Notes: generated by a model not told the origin, from the sequence alone. Positions 8,334 to 18,309 are shown, counted from the stretch's first letter. The stretch is 19,415 nucleotides of DNA from Entamoeba invadens IP1 (GCF_000330505.1 NW_004440265.1:24227-43641), one strand, 5' to 3'. Program-made: numbers and translations.

Positions 8334-9760
8334 TTAAAACACATATATCCACAATGTTAAAAAAACATTGCCAAAGGCCACTTTTTCGTACCTCTTATAC
8401 AAGAATACTGTTTTACCATTATGTCGAACCGAATCGACTCCTCCCATGTTTTTGTTATAACTTATTTGAATTTCAAATGAACCACTTCTTTTATTTAAAA
8501 TAATAAGTTTTTTTGGTCGACAAAAATGTAACAGCTTTATTTGGTTTATCATAATAATTCAACATGACAATTTCAAATGGAGTATTTCTTATTACCAGTT
8601 TGCATATTTTGACTAAATTTAAAGCCAAAAAACTTTTGTGACATTGTTTTTCTTTGAATTTTTTTGTGACGATTATTCGTTTTTTTTTCTACAAGTTCCC
8701 ACAACATCAATATCTCGTTTTTTAATTCAAGAGCAATATCAACAGTTGTAAATAAATTGTTTATATAAAGAGTCATATTAGTTCCATAAAACGGAAAAAT
8801 CAAAGCTTCAACAATTTTTCTATTTCTTTTTCTTCATTTCCACCATATTTTCCTAAAAATGGTTTTGCGTTTATTACCATCCCTTTATAGTTGTCTACCA
8901 TGAGCCACAATTTTAACCCAAATTTGCCTGGTTTGGAAGGAAGATACTGCCTAAATCTTCAATGACCGAAATAGTCGACTAATTGTTCATCACTGCAAAC
9001 AGTACCAGATACTTTTTTATTTATATAGCCACTAGCCAGGTTTTTAGAAAAACAATCAAATAATCTTTTTATTCTATCAAAATTTGTTATATCAGTATAC
9101 GACTTATTATCAGTTTCAGTATTTTGTTTTTGTGCTTCTTTTACAAATTCAACATCAACAACATCTTTTAATAATCGCTATTACTTTTGCACACAGAATC
9201 GTTTTCTCCAAAATCACTGAAATCATCTTTCTCCAAATTCCGTGTTGATGCAACAATTTCAATATTTTTTTCAGATATAAGTAAACCACTTTTTTTCAAA
9301 AACAGTATAAAAGTTGGATGTTTGAGAAAATGTTGGGATTTGTTTTTTTGGTTGGTTTGGACTCGATTATCTTTTTTCGATTCTTTCCGGGTTCGGGGTA
9401 GTAATAACACGTTTCGTCATACGATCTTAATTAGTTCTGACGCGTTTGTATCGAACCTTAACGCACTCAACAATATTTTTAAACGTTGTTCGCTCATCAC
9501 TGCTCTGTAAAAGGGGTTGCTGTGCCTACTATACAAAAAACAAGACTTTTCTATTGTCATTTGTGACACCTTGAAACAGTAACAATCCAACAAAGGCATC
9601 AAATTCTGTACAATTCAAAAAATTCCATCTTGTTCCTTAAACAATTTCCCTACATTGTTTGTATATAAAATAATCATATCTTCCATTTTAAAAGTAAAAT
9701 CTTCACTGAAGTCTATTACAGAAGGATCAAATATTTCTAGGAATGGTTTACATTACACCC
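8334..9760 (-). pseudogene. piggyBac transposase (DDE_Tnp_1_7), broken
   Basis: Homologous blocks appear in the expected order on the minus strand. They are EFDAFVGLLLFQGV (about 9606-9560), NPFYRAVMSEQRLKILLSALRFD (about 9525-9450, key residues YRAVMS and LRFD), DEQLV followed by RFRQYLPSKPGKFGLKLW (about 8985-8910), TLYINNLFTTVDIA (about 8775-8735) and YNKNMGGVDSV (about 8450-8420). The first and third catalytic Asp (DEQL, GGVD) are kept. The second, normally Asp in a DN(F/Y)(Y/F)T(S/T) motif, is Asn here (codon AAC, 8759-8761). Lesions include TGA at 9417-9419, a stop at 9168-9170, TGA within the GRCRF-like motif near 8957, and frameshifts near 9600, 9530 and 8815. Between LRFD and the DEQL block the relic holds roughly 80 more residues than I expect, Lys-rich then acidic (KDDFSDFGEND). 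The N-terminus is poorly defined. Confidence 0.85.
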
Positions 9761-10056
9761 GACTTCTATTTTTCCCAAAAATAAACATGTATATCGACAC
9801 CTTTTTTCTTTGTTGAATATATCTTTAATATTACTTCCATGAAATATTATCATTATGTTGCTTATATACTAAATGTGATATGATGTGTCCTGTATTTGGT
9901 GATATTTGGTTAACAAATGTTAAGACTTTAGTTTTCAATATAATTTGCAAATGTATTATTGTTTTTTTGTTTTACATGATTTTTGAAAACGATATTTATA
10001 ATTACAAAAGCGGCATTTAAGTTTGTCAAAAAAAATGTTATTTATTTTGTTTTAAT

Positions 10057-10071
10057 AACACCATTGTAAGG
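10057..10071 (-). repeat. piggyBac right terminal inverted repeat
   Basis: AACACCATTGTAAGG is the inverse of the left end with one mismatch, followed directly by TTAA at 10072-10075. Confidence 0.85.
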
Positions 10072-10183
10072 TTAAATCTGTTCGAATATTTTAGTCAACA
10101 ACTCAAATTGAAAAATTGATAATATTTGAAGAAGTGTTTTTTCCAAAATCTTGACGTATTTATATATATTTTTACAAATCCGG

Positions 10184-10336
10184 TCACCTTTCTGTGTTTT
10201 TCTGGACAAGTATCTTTTCACGAACCATCTTTTTGAACGTATTAATTTTTACCATGGTTGTAAAAAGTTTAAAGCGTTTTTGCAATTTTCTCTCTAAAAT
10301 ACACTCAAAATGAATAAGATTATGTTGAGAAGACAT
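10184..10336 (-). CDS. Short Lys-rich ORF, hypothetical
   Basis: This is a 50-codon frame from an ATG at 10336 to a TGA at 10184-10186. It begins MSSQHNLIHFECILERKL and continues through a basic helical stretch (TFKKMVREKILVQKN). Beyond the stop the same frame reads PDL, two further stops and IRQDFGKNTSS, so this may be the 5' part of a decayed gene rather than a complete small gene. The family is unknown. The composition is less biased than the surrounding spacer, which is the only reason to list it. Confidence 0.2.
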   Translation of the reverse strand: MSSQHNLIHFECILERKLQKRFKLFTTMVKINTFKKMVREKILVQKNTER

Positions 10337-10614
10337 TTTTAGAAATTTCTGGAATAGTTAATTCAACAAAAGTTACAGATTCGAAAACAAAATATTTAAT
10401 TGTTGTACACCAAAATGATTGGCCAATTGCGCGACAATTAGACTCGTTAGACAATTATAATCACAACAAATAGACGCTTTTGACAGTAACAATATTTATT
10501 TAATAAAATGTTACAAAAACATTTAGAGACATTTAATTTGATGTTTTGACAAAATAATTTAGAAGACAATTAACTTATTTTAAAATATTTATAACATTTT
10601 AATCAAACACAAAA

Positions 10615-10621
10615 ATTTAAA
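10615..10621 (+). promoter_or_regulatory. Possible TATA-like box of TMK relic
   Basis: ATTTAAA lies 40 nt before the ATG at 10661. The known Entamoeba TATA element is GTATTTAAA(G/C), about 30 nt before transcription starts, and leaders are very short, so the spacing fits. The motif is weak evidence in A+T-rich DNA. Confidence 0.25.
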
Positions 10622-11729
10622 ATGCAAATGTTATTAAAATATTGATAAAAAACAAAAACTATGATTAAACTAAAAAATATTTATATGTTTTATATTTTCA
10701 TATTTATTATGTATGCTCTTTCCCTTGACTGGTGTTGGAAAGGTTTCATGTTACACTGTTTTCAAGAGGAAATAGAACACTATGAGTCTTCTTTTGTTTT
10801 TTACACAAATGGGTCGCTAGTCTTTTTGGTAATCATTTACAAAATGTCAAAATTTCGTGTACCTCAATCTTTCTTTTAGTAATCGATATTCCAAAAGATT
10901 TGGCTTCAATATGGGTTTCTTTGAATAACACCCAGCTTTTTAATAAAAAGAAGACCGACCAGTTGGTTAAAAAAATTGTTGGAAAATCCGAATTTTTCTT
11001 ATTAAATGATTTTATGAAAACATCAAAAAACAACACTTCCAATTTAAAAAGTGGAGGAGTTAACTGTGAAGGTTATTATAACAAATATTGCTCAAGTTGT
11101 ATGAGTGGCAAAATGAGTTGCAAACAATGTGAAAATGGGTATAGCCCCATGTATGACACGACTAACAGCAATATCGTTCAATGTGCAAACATTTTGACAA
11201 CAGGGCAGTATTGGTGGTGTGGCGCCACAACAAAAATATGGTTGACACAAATGGGTATTGTATAGTTCAGAATTGTGACAATGGAGTAAGTAAATCAAAA
11301 GGAAATGCGGGCGTTTGCTATCAGTGCTCAAGCAATTATCCGTATTATTATGAAAACAATTGCCACAAATGTCAACAAGGTTATAATTTCAAAAATGGTA
11401 TTTGTAATCAATGTAATGGGTGTTCGACTTGTTACAGTAATGGGTGTAAAGAAGGTACGTGTTTAGAAAGTTTTTATGGGAAACAAGTTTGGAATAATGA
11501 ACAACAATATTTTGAATATCAATGCATTGCATGTGGAGTAGGATGTTCTTCTTGTACTTCTGATGGTTGTTTGGCATGTAATACTGGGTTTTATCTCAAA
11601 GATGGAGTTTGTACAACATGTCCCAACACTTGTTCTTTGTGTTCCACAACAAGTTCAGAGTGTATACAATGCCAGCAAAACTATGTGTTCCAAAACCCCA
11701 AAACAGTCGAATAAAATTTGTGTTCTACT

Positions 11730-13460
11730 TTTGACTTGAATTTTAAAACATGTGATTCAAATTATCTTAAAAATGTTATGAGTGTCAAATTGGGTATTAT
11801 CCATCTTCCTTGACTTACAAATGTACTAAATGTTTTCTGACTTGTGAATTGAATGTGTGTAACACATATACTGGAGTATGTCAGACATGTGGTGACAATT
11901 ACACAATAACAACACCTTTAGAAATAACGTGTGGTTTATGTTCTGATTTTGATTCATATTGTGAAACCTGCTCAAAAACAACAAGAAAATGCAACAAATG
12001 TAAAGCTGGTTATTACCCACAAACCAATTCACCATTTACATGTCAACAATGTGATGATACATGTGGTAACAAATGTGATCAAGTATACGGGTATTGTACT
12101 TCGTGCAAACTTGGTTATGTTTTAAAACTTGATAAACAGTCTTTAATATGTGAGTCTTGTCAAACATTTGACCCGAATTGTCAGACGTGTAAAGAAAACG
12201 GAGAGAGAAAGTGTCTGACTTGTGTCAATAAGTACAGACCCGCAAGTAACGGGACTTGCATCAAATGTGATTCAACCTGTTTGGACAACTGTGATGGAAC
12301 AAGTGGAATTTGTACTAAATGTGTGAGTGGTTATGTTCCTCATAAACCGCAGCAAACAATTTGTCAAGAATGCACATATTTTGACACAAGTTCTATAAAC
12401 TGTGCAACAAACAACACCCGCACTTGTGTAAATTGCAAGATTCAAATGTATCCATCTGCACAACAAAATGGCGACTAATTTTGTAAATTGTGATTCAACG
12501 TGTGCTGATTGTGACACTACAAATGGTAACTGTAAAAAGTGTTCAACGCTAAATTTTGTTGTTACAAAACCGATGTCAATACGATGCGAAATGTGTTCCA
12601 CTTTTGATTTAAATTGTGAGACGTGTTCTGTTGACTCAAGTCGTGTTTGTACAACATGTAGAAGCGGTCTTCGTCCAAACACAACAAGTGGGAAGTGTGT
12701 TGGGTGTGGGTTGCACTGTGTATCTGGTGCATGTGACCCAACGAGTGGGATTTGCAATCAATGTGTTACAAATTACGTGTTTCAGAGCACAAATACTGAC
12801 CAATGCGAGAGCTGTTCGACATTTGACGCTAATTGCATCACATGCGCATCAGACCCAACAAGGAAGTGCAAACAATGCAACACGGGGTATTACCCGAAGA
12901 CATCAGGCGACTACAAGTGTCAGAGTTGTGATGTAACATGTGGTGGAAAGTGTGACACAACAACTGGAGTGTGTGCTGGGTGCCAAAGTGGGTATGTGCC
13001 AACATCACCAATCACAAATAAGTGTGTCACGTACAACACTTTTGACACAAATTGTGTTGAGTGTGTTGATGATAAGAGAGAGTGTGCAATATGTCAGAGT
13101 GGGATGTATCCAAACAACGTGAAACATTCACTCTCTGTGATGCAAGTTGTACTGGGCAATGCAACACATCAACTGGTGTCTGCACAGGCTGTACTACAAA
13201 CCACGTCTTTACTGATCCGCCAGGAAAAGTGTGTGTTACTTGTAAACTATTTGACACAAAATGCATCACCTGTTCACCAGACTTTTCAAGAAAGTGCAAA
13301 GTGTGTGCAAATGGGTTCTATCCTGACGATGCATCTGGCAAATGTGTTGCGTGTGCGACAATAACAAATTGCAACACGTGTTCATCTGATACAAAGAAGT
13401 GTTTGGCGTGTAAAGATCCGTTTATTCAGAAAAGTGGTGGTTGTGAAAGCTGTCCGATTG
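11730..13460 (+). repeat. Eight tandem ~219-bp Cys-rich units
   Basis: Within the TMK ectodomain a unit of about 73 codons repeats. Each starts with a TFDxNCxTC-type signature, followed by RKCxxCxxGYYP, CDxTCxxxCDxxxGxCxxC and GYVP. The Phe-Asp codons occur at about 11730, 11947, 12167, 12380, 12602, 12822, 13041 and 13250, that is, at intervals of 217, 220, 213, 222, 220, 219 and 209 bp. Departures from multiples of three coincide with the frameshifts. The last unit degenerates after about 13400 into less regular CXXC sequence. This resembles furin-like/growth-factor-receptor Cys-rich modules. Expansion by unequal recombination or conversion is an inference. Confidence 0.8.
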
Positions 13461-15510
13461 GCGAATATAAGTTCAGTGAAACAACATGCATAAAGTGTTA
13501 CAACACAATTGACAATTGTAACACTTGTGATACAATATCTGTTGGCAAAGCAAATTGCACTGCTTGTATCTACCCTCACGTTTTTAATGGCACAAAATGT
13601 GAATTGTGCCAACCAAATGAATATTATGACAACACAACAGGCACCCCAAAGTGTGTTAAGAATGATATTAACTGTGACATTTTATCAAACAAAGAAAATT
13701 GTCTGGACTGCAGTGACACTTTCTTTGTTTCCAACTCAAAATGTGTTTCATCTGGTGGTTGTGAATCACCGACTTTAACTTCGTGTGACTGTTCAGACCA
13801 AATATCGATCAACTCAAAATGTACATCACAAATAGAACATTGTAAATACCAGAAATCAGAGAAGGGTGTTTCGACGTGTATTACATGTGATGATGATAAT
13901 ATTCTGAACTACGGTGGTGTGTGTGAACAACAGAGTGTGTATGGGTTGGTGAGAAATGGTGTTGCTTTTGGTTGCAAATTAGGAACGTATTTGACAAATC
14001 AAAACACGTGTGACAGTTGTAGTGGATCAAATGCAGTTTGCACAACTCAAAACAAGTTTTTGAAGTGCGGTGATTCAACAATACTTGATATAGAACAGAT
14101 GGCGTGCACCACCGATACACAATGTAATTCAGTTGTCGATGGACTGTGTGTTCAATGCAAAGAAAACGACTTTGAAATTAGCAAAGGAAGGTGTTCGAAA
14201 TGTGAGACTGAAAATTGTGACCTGTGTGTTGGAAGAAAGTGTCAAATATGCAAATTAAATTACTTGATGTACAGCGCTAATCGGTGTGTTAACAAGGAAC
14301 AGGTCAATTGTGAACGTATAAGTAAAAATGGATGTGCACAATGTAAAGCCGGATATTATCAAGTTGACACTAATAACATTGAAGGCAAGTACGACTTCTG
14401 CACAAAAACAGATGTTGAGTTGCACTGCAAATACTACTCACTTAATACCACAAAATGTATTGAGTGCCAAGACGGCTTCAACATGAAAGTTGGGGTGTGT
14501 GCTGAACAATTTGATGATCTCAATAAAGTCAAGACACAAAATGTGTCAGTAATTAACAAGAAAAATAAACTAAAATCACAAGAAGAAATCGACTGTTTGA
14601 CAAGAAATAACAAAGGATGTCAACGATGTCCAAGTGGGTATTACCTGAACAAAAATGGTTGAGAGAAATGCACGAATGACTGTATAAGTTGCTACAATGC
14701 AACATATTGTATTTCATGTCATAGTGGATACTTTTTAGACTTGTTTATGAAATGCCAAACACTTGGTGAATTGGAAAAGAGGTGTGAAGTGACATTACCG
14801 ACTGGTGGAGGGTGTGCTATTTGCAAAGTTGGGTATTACAAATCAGAGAAAGACTGTGATGTGTGTGATGAGTCGTGTGATATGTGTTTAAATAAAAATA
14901 CATGTTTGTCATGTAAAAATGGGTACTTCAAAATTGCAAATGAAACAAACAAAATATGTTCATTAAACACAACACCAACAAATTGTTTGAAGTCAAATCT
15001 CGAAGGGTGTGTACTTTGTAATGAGTCTTATTATTTACAAAATGGGCGTTGTATTAATTGTAAAGAGAGTTGTGCAACATGTGAAAATAGTGTAGCGTGT
15101 TTATCGTGTAAAATTGACGAAGTCTTAGTGAAAGGGAGTTGTGTTTAATATCACACGATATTGCATTGTATTTCGGCATATAACTCGAAGTGCACTGCTT
15201 GTAAAGGGAGTTACAAAGTATCGGATGATGGCGAGAGTTGTGTTTCTAATACCAAATATGGTGTTGTAATTGGGATATAAATTGCCATCTTTTTTATCAT
15301 AATATTATTTGTATTCATTTACTTATATCTGACAATCAAAATACATCAAAAGCGTATTCTACACAAAGTTGATAAGAACGTGTGTACATTTAATATAAAG
15401 CGATCTTATATCTCGATAACTCCTTTGTATGATTCTCTTTGTACCAACAAAAAAATTTTGAAATTTGATTTAGAAAACGATGAATTTTAGTTGACAAAGA
15501 GACAAGGGAT

Positions 15511-16581
15511 TTGATATGTATTGGTAATATATCAAAACACAACATGAAAGTGCAGCTTAGTGTAATGAACGGGTGCGATTATTACACTATTAGAAGTGAA
15601 CATTCTCTTGTTACACTCCACAAAGGTGAAGCTTGTGGGTTTGGTTTATTTATCGCGCCACTGTGTTCATGTCATATTAATGATAAAATAGCAGTTATTG
15701 CACTTGATATTACAAGCGGACAACAAATCACAACAAATGTAACTGTTAATGTAACCACAGAACAATCAACAAAATTGAACTACAGAGAAATTGAAGAATT
15801 AAGTCAAATTGGGGAAGGTTCCTTTGGTATTGTGTATAAAGGAACATTCAAAAATAATACAGTTGCAACTAAGAAAATAAAAAACAGTAAAGAAGATGAC
15901 AATGCAATGATGGAGTTTGAAAATGAGGTAAATGTGTTAGACAAATTCCGATGTGAGTATATCGTCCACTTTTATGGCGCAGTGTTCATACCAACTAATA
16001 TTTGTATGGTCACTGAATTTGCAGAGTACGGGTCGTTACAAGACTTGATTAAAAAGAGAAAAAAAACTGATGCCATCGACATGAAAATGCGTGTTAAAAT
16101 AATGTTAAATGCATTACGTGGTATATCGTATTTACATGATAATGAGATATTACACAGAGACATCAAACCAGACAATATTCTTGTAATATCACCAAATGTT
16201 AATGACAAAGTAAATGCAAAACCGACTGACTTTGAAAGTAGTAGAAATGTAAACATGTTAATGACTAATATGACTTTCACTAAAGGTATTGGAACTCCAG
16301 TCTATATGGCACCTGAAATACTTAAAAAGGACAAATATAAGAAACCAGCAGATATTTACTCATTTGGAGTGACTATGTATGAATGTATTGGGTGGTGTCA
16401 GGCATACACAAAACATCAGTTCAGATTTCCATGGAAAATAGCAGAGTTTGTTATTAACGGCAAACGAGTTAAAAAGAAAGAAAATATACCTCAAGAACTT
16501 TTTGATGTCATTCAAAAGTGTTGGGCACAAGATATGAGTAAAAGAATCGATTCTACAACTATTGTTAATTTTTTTTACTAA
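15511..16581 (+). CDS. Open kinase segment of the TMK relic
   Basis: This 356-codon segment stays open from TTG 15511, so it has no proper ATG at its left edge; the first internal ATG is at codon 12 (15544). Residues 1-95 are the juxtamembrane region of TMKs (CIGNISKHNMKVQLSV). The kinase domain covers about 97-356: Gly loop GEGSFG 101-106, VATK with Lys121, helix-C Glu near 138-139, HRDIKPDN 215-222 with Asp217 and Asn222, and YMAPE 265-269. The metal-binding motif is changed from DFG to DFE (Asp240-Phe-Glu242, codon GAA at 16234-16236), which should harm or abolish activity. It lies one frame off the membrane-helix frame, joined across a frameshift near 15490. It is most likely the 3' end of the pseudogene. 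A separately transcribed kinase-only protein is possible but unsupported. Confidence 0.45.
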   Translation: MICIGNISKHNMKVQLSVMNGCDYYTIRSEHSLVTLHKGEACGFGLFIAPLCSCHINDKIAVIALDITSGQQITTNVTVNVTTEQSTKLNYREIEELSQIGEGSFGIVYKGTFKNNTVATKKIKNSKEDDNAMMEFENEVNVLDKFRCEYIVHFYGAVFIPTNICMVTEFAEYGSLQDLIKKRKKTDAIDMKMRVKIMLNALRGISYLHDNEILHRDIKPDNILVISPNVNDKVNAKPTDFESSRNVNMLMTNMTFTKGIGTPVYMAPEILKKDKYKKPADIYSFGVTMYECIGWCQAYTKHQFRFPWKIAEFVINGKRVKKKENIPQELFDVIQKCWAQDMSKRIDSTTIVNFFY

Positions 16582-17011
16582 TATCACATTTTAATTATCT
16601 TTTTACTCTTTAATGTTTTTGATATTCAAAAATTGGTTATTTTAAAAACACTAAAAATTTGTTGTAAGTTAGTCTACTAACGACATAAAAATGATAATGT
16701 AAAATTACAACCTGATAGAAAAACAAGTTTTGGTGTTTGTAATTCGGCGATTTTAACAGGAACAACAATGTGAATGTCACAATTTCCGAATGAACATTGA
16801 TTTCCCTTGTTTTCTTGTTGCATGTTTTATTTTTATTATTAACTTCAAAAAACTAATCAAAAATTTTAAATTGTCAAGGTTTGACTATATTTTTTTAATT
16901 TTTCATGTACATTAATCTAAGTTGTAGTGAAGTACCAAATTACATGAATGACATTTTCGTGTTTAATGTTTTGTAAAATTTAAAATAAAACAAGAGAATG
17001 CGACAAATATG
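16582..17011. other. Spacer between convergent genes
   Basis: The TMK relic and the TLDc gene converge here. The 430 bp hold no open frame of note and should contain both 3' ends and polyadenylation signals, which I could not pinpoint. Confidence 0.5.
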
Positions 17012-18004
17012 TCAGTTAAGTTGGAAAACAACAACACTCTTTGGAGTGAAAAATTTGTTATCAGCCAACTCATTTTGTTTGGCGGTGTAAGTGCGTTGTG
17101 GGTTGTTGCAAAAACTTCCGTTTTCACCTTTCTTGTACACACATATATCACCACTATAACCAAATAAAAATAGACTTTGATCGTTTTGAGAATATAGAAA
17201 AAATTCACCATCACTGTATTTTCTAGTCTTACCAAACTTTTTTGGATTCAGAATGCCATTTCTCACAAGTGAAAAGATGTACGAATCGCCACCATTGAGA
17301 TAAGCGCCAACCTCATTTATATATCCAGTAAACACGCCACCAAACTTGTTGTGATTTGTGTCTTCAATCAAAAAGCACAAGTTGTTGTTCATAACTTTAT
17401 CAATAAACACCGAAGTGTCTGTTGACCAGTCGTCTTTGTCTGGGTCAAAAACAACACTTCCTAATTTGTACCCCGTCAATTTCTCAAGACCAGCTTTCTC
17501 TTCAAGTGTGATGTGTTCACGCTTCATTGTCTCTTCTTCTTCATCGTCTTCTTTTTTTATTGAATTGATGAATTTCTCTGATTTCGTAATTTGATCAACT
17601 TTAGAGTTTTTAATTTGTTCAATTTTATATATCTGGTCTGTATCTTTAAGTGGTTTTGTGTCTATATTGCATTTTTCTTCATAAAGTGCAATTTTGATAT
17701 TAAATATTTCATACAACTTCTCGTTGTCACTCTCAGTTGAATACAGACTTGTTTCACTTTTGATTTTGTTGGATGTGTTATTTAAATTGGTGACAATCAT
17801 GTTGAGTGAAGTTGTGATGTTCTTCTTTCTCTCGAATATTCCATCAAGTCTGTTGAAGTGTATCTCTGCATTTTTAATGCGTTGTGTAATGTCGAGTGAC
17901 TTGTCGTCAACAAAGTTGTATTCCTTTTTTAATTTGTGGAAGTCTGACACTGTTTTTGCTGCGTTTGTGCAGAGTTCTGAGAGTGCTGTTAAATCGGTTT
18001 CCAT
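17012..18004 (-). CDS. TLDc-domain protein with coiled-coil N-terminus
   Basis: This is a complete 330-residue protein, the only undamaged gene in the window. Residues 1-145 are polar and helical, with likely coiled-coil segments around 1-60 and 95-145. An acidic linker (KKEDDEEEET, about 150-159) follows, and residues 172-330 form a TLDc domain. The TLDc hallmarks are the opening LEKLTGYKLGSVVFDPDKDDW (173-193), VFIDKVMNNNLCFLIED (199-215), KFGGVFTG (220-227), an SYIFSLVRNG strand (241-250), FLFGYSGDICVY (279-290) and a C-terminal FTPKSVVVFQL (319-329). TLDc proteins elsewhere protect against oxidative stress or bind the V-ATPase; in Entamoeba they form a large family of mostly unknown role. 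There is no signal peptide or membrane segment, so a cytosolic location is inferred. The ATG at 18004 is the first in frame, with an ATTTAAA box 42 nt upstream. Confidence 0.9.
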   Translation of the reverse strand: METDLTALSELCTNAAKTVSDFHKLKKEYNFVDDKSLDITQRIKNAEIHFNRLDGIFERKKNITTSLNMIVTNLNNTSNKIKSETSLYSTESDNEKLYEIFNIKIALYEEKCNIDTKPLKDTDQIYKIEQIKNSKVDQITKSEKFINSIKKEDDEEEETMKREHITLEEKAGLEKLTGYKLGSVVFDPDKDDWSTDTSVFIDKVMNNNLCFLIEDTNHNKFGGVFTGYINEVGAYLNGGDSYIFSLVRNGILNPKKFGKTRKYSDGEFFLYSQNDQSLFLFGYSGDICVYKKGENGSFCNNPQRTYTAKQNELADNKFFTPKSVVVFQLN

Positions 18005-18045
18005 TGTATGTTAATGGAGTTTATTTGTTTTTATAATTAATTTTA

Positions 18046-18052
18046 TTTAAAT
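18046..18052 (-). promoter_or_regulatory. Possible TATA-like box of TLDc gene
   Basis: Read on the minus strand, ATTTAAA lies 42 nt before the start codon, preceded by GAG. It shares the core of the Entamoeba GTATTTAAA element, and the spacing allows a leader of about 10-15 nt, typical for the genus. No clear GAAC element was found. Confidence 0.35.
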
Positions 18053-18285
18053 CTCATTCAAAAACATCATTACCTCATTCATAATAATTTTTGAATTGAA
18101 TTATCAAATTTCAAATAATTTAAATTTATATAAAATGATTTTAATTTTAAACCAGAGTATAGTAAATAAATTATTATACCTAACTTTTTGATTTCGTGTC
18201 AAAAAAGACAATTAAAAAATAAATTATTATAAAATGATAAATATAGGTGAGCCACAGAACCGTTAAAATAAATAGAGCCCTTACG

Positions 18286-18309
18286 GAACAAAAAAGAATT
18301 TTTTTGTTC
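18286..18309. repeat. Hairpin followed by T run
   Basis: A 9-bp perfect stem (GAACAAAAA/TTTTTGTTC) with a 6-nt loop is followed by T5 on the plus strand. A smaller inverted pair CCGT/ACGG (about 18260-18285) lies just outside. The role is unknown; it may be part of a lost foldback element. Confidence 0.4.

Larger units (their letters stand above)
7747..10071 (-). mobile_element. piggyBac transposon, ends intact, enzyme dead
   Basis: This is a 2325-bp element bounded by 15-bp inverted repeats (14 of 15 identical) and flanked on both sides by TTAA, the piggyBac target site. Both the length and a single transposase gene are usual for the superfamily. The transposase relic runs leftwards from about 9830 to 8334. 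The 590 bp between the left end and the transposase stop, and the roughly 200 bp inside the right end, contain no gene I recognise, although a CXXC-containing short reading near 10020-9960 (KCRFCNYKY) may be a remnant of coding sequence. Because the ends and target duplications are still readable, a transposase made elsewhere might still recognise it. That last point is inference. Confidence 0.9.
10072..10660. other. Spacer between piggyBac and TMK relic
   Basis: This is A+T-rich sequence with one short Lys-rich open frame on the minus strand (10184-10336) and a possible core-promoter box before 10661. I recognised nothing else. Confidence 0.5.
10661..16581 (+). pseudogene. Receptor-like transmembrane kinase (TMK) relic
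   Basis: Entamoeba TMKs are cell-surface receptor-like kinases. The relic starts with a signal-peptide-like segment (MIKLKNIYMFYIFIFIMYAL). A poorly defined N-terminal region with frameshifts (10730-10900) follows, then a CXXC-rich ectodomain from about 11060 to 15250. A membrane helix (IAIFFIIILFVFIYLYL) lies near 15280-15335, and the cytosolic part ends with a kinase domain at TAA 16579-16581. Repaired length would be about 1970 residues. In-frame stops are TAA 11712-11714, TGA 14660-14662, TAA 15146-15148, TAA 15278-15280 and TAG 15488-15490. Frameshifts lie near 10750-10890, 11236, 11775, 12470, 13110 and 15490. Mixed stop types and interspersed indels argue for ordinary decay rather than recoding or introns. 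The longest ectodomain frame that stays open is 13082-14662. Assignment to the TMK family is firm; I cannot place it in a subgroup. Confidence 0.88.

Noticed and set aside
12272..12757. Minus-strand 161-codon open frame
   Set aside because: It is antisense to the Cys-rich repeats. Periodic TGT/TGC codons on the coding strand produce stop-poor complementary frames.
11730..13460. CRISPR array or satellite DNA
   Set aside because: The periodicity is that of a protein-coding Cys-rich module with diverged sequence, not identical repeats with unique spacers, and the host is eukaryotic.
12616..13778. Other plus-strand frames inside the Cys-rich region (106, 60 and 89 codons)
   Set aside because: They are Val/Gln-rich out-of-frame readings of the same repeats, lacking the CXXC pattern.
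10661..16581. Reading the TMK stops as introns or as a variant genetic code
   Set aside because: The stops are of all three types, and indels of one base are interspersed. I saw no GTTTGT...TAG intron structure around them, and the TLDc gene uses a normal stop.
17358..18014. Plus-strand open frames opposite the TLDc gene
   Set aside because: They are Ser/Leu-rich shadows of the helical, Lys/Glu-rich coding strand.
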